Assembly (NCBI GenBank): GCA_025450375.1
Contig: JANWHO010000229.1
Coordinates: 1-11,198 of the forward strand
Origin: Chloroflexota bacterium
GTDB lineage: Bacteria > Chloroflexota > UBA5177 > JANWHV01
Direction of reading: 5' to 3'
Length of the DNA: 11,198 nucleotides
Shown here: piece after piece, positions 7,525 to 11,198 of the stretch
How the letters are laid out: the number at the start of each line of letters is the position of its first letter
Position numbering within the stretch: the first letter of the stretch is position 1
Program-made: the position numbers and the translations under genes
Notes under the pieces: generated by a model
Told to the model about the DNA's origin: nothing
What the model saw: the letters and a program-made list of their open reading frames with translations, nothing else
Databases searched by the model: none

Positions 7525-8523
7525 ATGGCACCAACGATACAGGAGTACGCACCGGATGGCGTGACCGATCCCGCGACGGAACAGCCAGCGGGATCGACGC
7601 CGAGATCGCGGTCCGCCGCCGACGGACCCGCTATCGAGACCACCGAACTGACCAAAAGCTATGGCAAGATGGTAGCGGTCGATCATTTGAATCTCTTGGT
7701 GGAACGGGGCGAAATCTTCGGCTTTCTTGGTCCCAACGGGGCGGGCAAGACGACTACCATGCGAATGCTGCTGGGGCTGGTCCGCCCCACCTCGGGGACG
7801 GCGCGCCTGCTGGGGATGAGCATCGATACCGATTTGCCGGCCATTCTCGCCAATACCGGGGCGTTGATTGAGAATCCCACCTTCTATCCTTATCTCTCGG
7901 GCACGGACAACCTTCGGGCCTTCGCGCGGCTGGGCGGGATCGGCGAGGCCGGCATCCCGGCCCTTCTCGATCTGGTCGACCTGACCGGGGCCGCGTCGCG
8001 CCGCTTCTCCACCTACTCCCTGGGGATGAAGCAACGGCTGGCCGTGGGGGCGGCCCTCCTGCACGGGCCGGATTTGCTGATTCTGGATGAACCGGCGAAC
8101 GGGCTCGATCCGGCGGGGATCGTCGAGATGCGCGCTCTGATGAAGCGCCTGAAAGGCGAGGGACATACGGTACTGATCTCCAGCCACGTCCTCCATGAAA
8201 TCGAGCACATCTGCGACCGGATCGCGATCATGAACCGCGGCAAGGTGGTGGTCCAGGGACGAGTCGGCGATCTGCTGGGGCGCGGAGAGGCGCTGGAGGT
8301 GAGGGTCGAGCCTCTTGAGGAGGCGACACGCCTTCTGAGCGGCGTTCCCTGGGTGCGAGGGATTGTCCGCCAGGCGGACCGCCTGGTGGTGTCGGCCCCG
8401 CTGGATGCCGCCGCCGCGATCACCAAGCTCCTGGCCGAGAACAGCCTCTATGTCTCCGGCCTTAAGCCCCAGGAACAGAGCCTGGAACAGTATTTCTTGG
8501 ATGTGACAGGAGAGGCACGATGA
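7525..8523 (+). CDS. ABC transporter ATP-binding protein, BcrA/drug-export type
   Basis: The 332-residue protein is the ATPase of an exporter. A polar N-terminal extension (about 1-37) comes first. The ATPase domain follows with Walker A GPNGAGKTT (Lys75), a Glu at the Q-loop position (Glu116, in GALIENPTFYPYLSG, as is usual for the bacitracin/lantibiotic-type subfamily), the signature SLGMKQ (165-170), Walker B LLILDEP (184-190, Glu189 catalytic) and H-loop His221. Residues about 250-332 form the accessory C-terminal region. It would power export or removal of a membrane-active compound together with the permease encoded next, whose gene overlaps it by ATGA. The ATG at 7525 has a GGGGGGA run just upstream. 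An in-frame ATG at 7510 and an open frame to 7366 exist, but the added residues look unrelated to ABC proteins. Confidence 0.9.
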   Translation: MAPTIQEYAPDGVTDPATEQPAGSTPRSRSAADGPAIETTELTKSYGKMVAVDHLNLLVERGEIFGFLGPNGAGKTTTMRMLLGLVRPTSGTARLLGMSIDTDLPAILANTGALIENPTFYPYLSGTDNLRAFARLGGIGEAGIPALLDLVDLTGAASRRFSTYSLGMKQRLAVGAALLHGPDLLILDEPANGLDPAGIVEMRALMKRLKGEGHTVLISSHVLHEIEHICDRIAIMNRGKVVVQGRVGDLLGRGEALEVRVEPLEEATRLLSGVPWVRGIVRQADRLVVSAPLDAAAAITKLLAENSLYVSGLKPQEQSLEQYFLDVTGEAR

Positions 8524-9344
8524 CCGCGTTTCTATCCTTTGAATGGCTCAAGCTGCGGAAGCGCAGGATGCCCTGGGTCATCCTGGCCTTGATTCTGGCC
8601 CTGACCATCCTGGCCTTCTGGGGCCAGGCGACTCGCGGAGACGGGCGGCCCAATCTCTTCCTCCCTCGCGGATGGCTGGCCGCTCTCTCGTTTTGTTCCT
8701 TTTTCGCCCCCTTCTTCTGGCCGGTCTTGGGCGGAAGCTGGGCCGGAAATGAGTATGGCTGGGGGACCATTCGCGCGGTCCTCACCCGCCGGCCCCACCG
8801 GATTACCCACGTTCTTGCCGCCCTCGCGGTACTGTTGGTCGCGCTCGCGGTCGCGCTCCTGGCCATCCTGGTCGTGGCGAGCGTAGCGGGGATCGTGGTG
8901 TCGCTGCTCACCGGTAACGACGTGTTCACCTCGGGCGTGTTGAGCGGGGACTTCCTGATCGTTCTCGTGAAGGGCCTGATTACCGCGTGGTACGTCTCCG
9001 CCTTCTTCCTCCTGATCGCCTACGTGTCGGCGGTAATATTCCGCTCGGCGGCGGTGGGGATCGGGGTCGGCATCGGTTCCACGCTGGCCCAGTTCGTACT
9101 CCAAAGGATCCTCGGGGACCTTGGCGGCACCTGGAAAACCATCGCGGACCATTTTCCCGTGGTCTACGCCAACGACATGATCACGCAAGTGGTGTGGAGT
9201 CAACTGGTGCCCGGTACCAGCCTTGCCAATCCCAGTCCGAACGCGCCGAACGCCGGCCAGTCGCTCCTCGCCCTCGCCATCTACGCGACTATCGCGATCG
9301 TCCTCATGCTGGGCGCGGTGCGCGCGCGGGACATTACGGCCTGA
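8520..9344 (+). CDS. ABC transporter permease (ABC-2 type)
   Basis: This 274-residue membrane protein starts inside the end of the ATPase gene (ATGA) with AGGAGAGG just upstream, so the pair is translationally coupled. It begins with an amphipathic, basic segment (EWLKLRKRRMPW, 8-19). About six hydrophobic segments follow at roughly 18-35, 52-72, 97-130 (one or two), 146-172, 175-195 and 248-266. The loop after the second segment reads AGNEYGWGTIRAVLTRRPHR (75-94), which matches the conserved cytoplasmic element of BcrB/LanE-like permeases that contacts the ATPase. The two proteins would form a dimeric exporter in the cytoplasmic membrane. The substrate is unknown; peptide antibiotics or lipids are typical for the subfamily. 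Confidence 0.88.
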   Translation: MTAFLSFEWLKLRKRRMPWVILALILALTILAFWGQATRGDGRPNLFLPRGWLAALSFCSFFAPFFWPVLGGSWAGNEYGWGTIRAVLTRRPHRITHVLAALAVLLVALAVALLAILVVASVAGIVVSLLTGNDVFTSGVLSGDFLIVLVKGLITAWYVSAFFLLIAYVSAVIFRSAAVGIGVGIGSTLAQFVLQRILGDLGGTWKTIADHFPVVYANDMITQVVWSQLVPGTSLANPSPNAPNAGQSLLALAIYATIAIVLMLGAVRARDITA

Positions 9345-9397
9345 ACGGGGCGGGTTCTTGGATCCCGCGCCAATAGCGTAGTTTGTCGCGGGTTGTA

Positions 9398-9428
9398 AAG
9401 AGATACTCTGAAGCCGGCCCTATCTCTT
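9398..9428. terminator. Inverted repeat, possible terminator of the ABC operon
   Basis: AAGAGATA (9398-9405) pairs perfectly with TATCTCTT (9421-9428) over a 15-nt loop, and GT/AC just outside can extend the stem across a one-base bulge. It lies about 55 nt after the stop of the permease gene. The stem is AT-rich and lacks a clear T tract, so a rho-independent terminator is possible but not certain. Confidence 0.35.
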
Positions 9429-9439
9429 ACTCTACCTGG

Positions 9440-9492
9440 ATCTGACCCACCAGAATCCTGGCGCGCCCTTCAGATTCGCGCAATCTGACCCA
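9440..9492. repeat. Pair of direct repeats with an embedded palindrome
   Basis: The 10-bp word ATCTGACCCA occurs at 9440-9449 and again at 9483-9492, 43 bp apart (about four helical turns). The palindrome CAGATT-CGCGC-AATCTG (9471-9487; 7 bp per arm if the flanking T/A pair is counted) overlaps the second copy. This could be a regulator site or the trace of a lost mobile element. Confidence 0.4.
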
Positions 9493-9528
9493 TAGACACA
9501 ATTAGGGCTTGACACACGGTGTATTCTG

Positions 9529-9578
9529 CGGGAAGGGTGGATGGGACGGGCACGGAGGGACCGTTTCCACCCTTGCCG
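9529..9578. repeat. Long near-perfect inverted repeat (hairpin)
   Basis: CGGGAAGGGTGGA (9529-9541) is the reverse complement of TCCACCCTTGCCG (9566-9578) at 12 of 13 positions. The 24-nt loop contains a second short stem, ACGG (9546-9549) with CCGT (9561-9564). Either transcript would fold into a stable stem. No T run follows on the + strand, so it may be a structured RNA element, a protein site or a relic of a mobile-element end. Confidence 0.5.
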
Positions 9579-9808
9579 ACTAGATCAGAGTTTCGCCGAT
9601 TGACCAAAACCTTACCCTCCTGATAGACGCGCTCCAGCCCGCGGCATGGGAGCGCCTTCTTTACCGATACGGTCAGTAGCGCCAAGGTGGAAAGGCCGGG
9701 ACTGGCCGAGATGGGCTGGGAAAGTACAAGTCCGCGTCTTCAGGCGCCGCACCCGGCTCGGAAAAGACCACGCTCCCGAGTCCATTGTACGGCAGCATCT
9801 AAGCGATC

Positions 9809-9813
9809 AGGAG
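9809..9813 (+). promoter_or_regulatory. Strong ribosome binding site for the propeller gene
   Basis: AGGAG (within AGGAGAAGG) lies 9 nt before the ATG at 9823 and fixes the start of the long gene that runs off the right edge. Confidence 0.75.
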
Positions 9814-9822
9814 AAGGTCAGC

Positions 9823-11198
9823 ATGGCGAACCAACAAGCAGGGCAGCTACCGCATGTCTTTATACTCGAGGGCAAACAGGTCGGGGCCATGCCCGCGGCC
9901 GGCCTGACGACAAACCGCGGTAGCACCGCCCATTTCATTGTCAACTATGACAACAGCCTGGGGTCCAACGGCCCGACGCTTGCCGACGCGGTGCTGGCGA
10001 CGTGCGAGCAGGACTACGCCCAGCTTCAGGGGTACTTTGGCAACATCAACCTATCCGGCCTCCCATTCGTCGTCAATATCGTCCCTGGTACTGGTGGCGC
10101 CAGCCATGCGAATTGCGCGGCCACCACGATGTCATGTGACGCCTTCTCCGGGACCGATGCCAACCTCGTCAGGATGCTTGTCGTGGCCGAGGCAGACGAA
10201 GTGTTCATGGCCGACCAAGCCGCGGGGTGGAACTGCGGCGCCAGCGCAGGGGAGGGCCTCTCGCGGGTACTCGCCACTCAGCGATACCCGGCGGAACTTG
10301 ACGGCTTCGCCTCGGCATCAAGCTGGCTGAACAGCCCCCGCCCGGACTGGGTCACGAACACGGAGTCGACTGATCGCAACTTCGTGTCCATTGGCTGCGC
10401 GACTCTCTTCCTCAACTACCTGCGCTACCAGCTCCACATCAGCCTGGCGCGGATAGTCCAGGCAGGCGGGACGACCCTGCAGCAAACCTATCAACGTCTC
10501 ACCAACGCAGCGGACGCCTTCGGCCCTTTCGCCGCGCTGCTGCAGCGGCACTTCCCTGCCGGCACGCCGGTCAACCTCCCGAACGATAACCCGTTCCCGT
10601 TGCTGGACCCGGCGAGTTGGGGTGGGTGGGAGTCGCTCGGCGGTGTCCTCGAATCGCCGCCCCGTGTAGTAGCCTGGGGGCCGAACCGACTCGACATCTT
10701 CGTCGTGGGGACGGATAGCGCCTTATGGCACCGCTGGTGGGACGGCGCGGCCTGGGGTGGCTGGGAGTCGCTGGGCGGCGTGCTCACCTCCCCGCCCGAG
10801 GTCGTCTCCTGGGGCACTAACCGCCTCGACGTGTTTGCCCTCGGGACCGATCACGCGTTATGGCACCGCTGGTGGGACGGTGCGGCCTGGGGTGGCTGGG
10901 AGTCCCTCGGTGGGGTGCTCACTTCACCAGTCTGCGCCGTGTCCTGGGAGCCCAATCGGCTGGACGTTTTCGGCCTGGGCGAGGACCACGCTCTGTGGCA
11001 CCGTTGGTGGGATGGCGCGGCCTGGGGCGGCTGGGAGTCGCTGGGCGGCGTGCTGGAGTCGCCGCCGAAAGCCGTTGCCTGGTCGGCCAATCGGCTCGAC
11101 AACTTCGTGGTTGGAACGGACCGCGCAAGGTGGCACCGCTGGTGGGATGGCGCCTCCAGGGGTGGCTGGGTATCCCTTGGGGGTGTCCTGGAATCACC
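9823..11198 (+). CDS. Large protein: unknown N-terminal domain plus PLL/DUF346-like beta-propeller repeats (3' partial)
   Basis: An open frame starts at the ATG at 9823 and has no stop before the window ends; 458 codons are visible. Residues 1-265 form a domain with a conserved-looking core: [18 protein letters not shown] (34-51), a CEQDY helix (61-65), a LPFVVNIV strand (80-87), CAATTMSC (98-105), [11 protein letters not shown] (120-130) and [16 protein letters not shown] (136-151). The helix order suggests a zinc-peptidase-like origin, but there is no HExxH, since the motif position reads AEADE. From Trp266, 45-residue repeats begin, each with [10 protein letters not shown], a strand with NRLDxF and an ending of [11 protein letters not shown]. 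This is the PLL/DUF346 pattern, which forms seven-bladed sugar-binding propellers such as Photorhabdus lectin. No signal peptide is seen. A role in sugar or surface recognition is inferred. Confidence 0.85.
   Translation, partial: MANQQAGQLPHVFILEGKQVGAMPAAGLTTNRGSTAHFIVNYDNSLGSNGPTLADAVLATCEQDYAQLQGYFGNINLSGLPFVVNIVPGTGGASHANCAATTMSCDAFSGTDANLVRMLVVAEADEVFMADQAAGWNCGASAGEGLSRVLATQRYPAELDGFASASSWLNSPRPDWVTNTESTDRNFVSIGCATLFLNYLRYQLHISLARIVQAGGTTLQQTYQRLTNAADAFGPFAALLQRHFPAGTPVNLPNDNPFPLLDPASWGGWESLGGVLESPPRVVAWGPNRLDIFVVGTDSALWHRWWDGAAWGGWESLGGVLTSPPEVVSWGTNRLDVFALGTDHALWHRWWDGAAWGGWESLGGVLTSPVCAVSWEPNRLDVFGLGEDHALWHRWWDGAAWGGWESLGGVLESPPKAVAWSANRLDNFVVGTDRARWHRWWDGASRGGWVSLGGVLES
10618..11198 (+). 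repeat. 135-bp tandem repeats encoding 45-residue propeller blades
   Basis: Copies start at 10618, 10753, 10888 and 11023, with a fifth cut by the window edge from 11158. The period is exactly 135 bp. Copies are very alike in DNA as well as protein, especially around the WHRWWDG and GGWESLGG codons, which suggests recent duplication or gene conversion. The fifth copy and the end of the fourth diverge: Trp becomes Arg at the fifth copy's start, GGWVSLGG replaces GGWESLGG, and DRARWHR replaces the usual DxALWHR. Confidence 0.92.

Larger units (their letters stand above)
9345..9822. other. Repeat-rich intergenic region
   Basis: No convincing gene lies in these 478 bp. The stretch holds several inverted and direct repeats: arms at 9398-9405/9421-9428, direct repeats of ATCTGACCCA at 9440 and 9483, a palindrome at 9471-9487 and a long hairpin at 9529-9578. 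A TTGACA at 9509-9514 has no matching -10 box. The right end serves as the leader of the gene at 9823, with AGGAG at 9809-9813. The - strand has an open frame of about 70 codons (9470-9685) without family likeness. Confidence 0.5.

Noticed and set aside
9346..9370. GCGGG/CCCGC stem directly after the permease stop as a terminator
   Set aside because: Only five base pairs with a 9-nt loop and no T tract; the repeat at 9398-9428 is a better candidate.
9470..9685. 71-codon open frame on the - strand with a vaguely transposase-like end
   Set aside because: The likeness is a few scattered residues, the frame spans the hairpin at 9529-9578, and no Shine-Dalgarno was identified.

Overview
The window is GC-rich bacterial DNA, mostly coding on the + strand, with good Shine-Dalgarno sequences and overlapping ATGA/GTGA junctions. 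Nothing in it fixes the taxon. A degenerate RecA-like sequence, PLL/DUF346-type repeats, an ORF12_N-type serine hydrolase and the general gene style would suit Chloroflexota (Ktedonobacteria or Thermomicrobia-like), but this is a weak inference. No rRNA, tRNA or CRISPR array was seen.

Left part (1-2490): a promoter-like region with a LexA/SOS-box-like palindrome precedes the N-terminal third of a RecA-like protein. That fragment runs in frame, without a stop, into a multi-pass membrane protein, which overlaps a small winged-helix regulator. Next comes a secreted serine hydrolase of the beta-lactamase superfamily, cut short by a frameshift and truncation before the C-terminal half of its active site. 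This part carries at least two gene wrecks or rearrangements.

Middle part (2490-6187): four intact, separate metabolic or envelope genes on the + strand. They are an MBL-fold metallohydrolase, a class I/II PLP aminotransferase, a BcrC-like undecaprenyl-diphosphate phosphatase (PAP2 family) and a cyclase/kynurenine-formamidase-like metal hydrolase. They are close together, but each has its own leader, so a common pathway is not shown.

Right part (6188-11198): a secreted cysteine-containing protein of unknown function on the - strand converges on the cyclase. A 330-bp divergent gap follows, holding short protein-like relics, one resembling a tyrosine recombinase motif. Then comes a two-gene ABC exporter (BcrA/BcrB-type ATPase and permease, overlapping ATGA). 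Together with the BcrC-like phosphatase it could protect against cell-wall antibiotics, which is inference. After a 478-bp gap rich in inverted repeats, a large gene opens and runs off the right edge. It has an N-terminal domain of unknown, possibly protease-derived, type followed by at least four and a half 45-residue PLL/DUF346-like beta-propeller repeats. This putative lectin or sugar-binding protein is the most unusual gene of the window.
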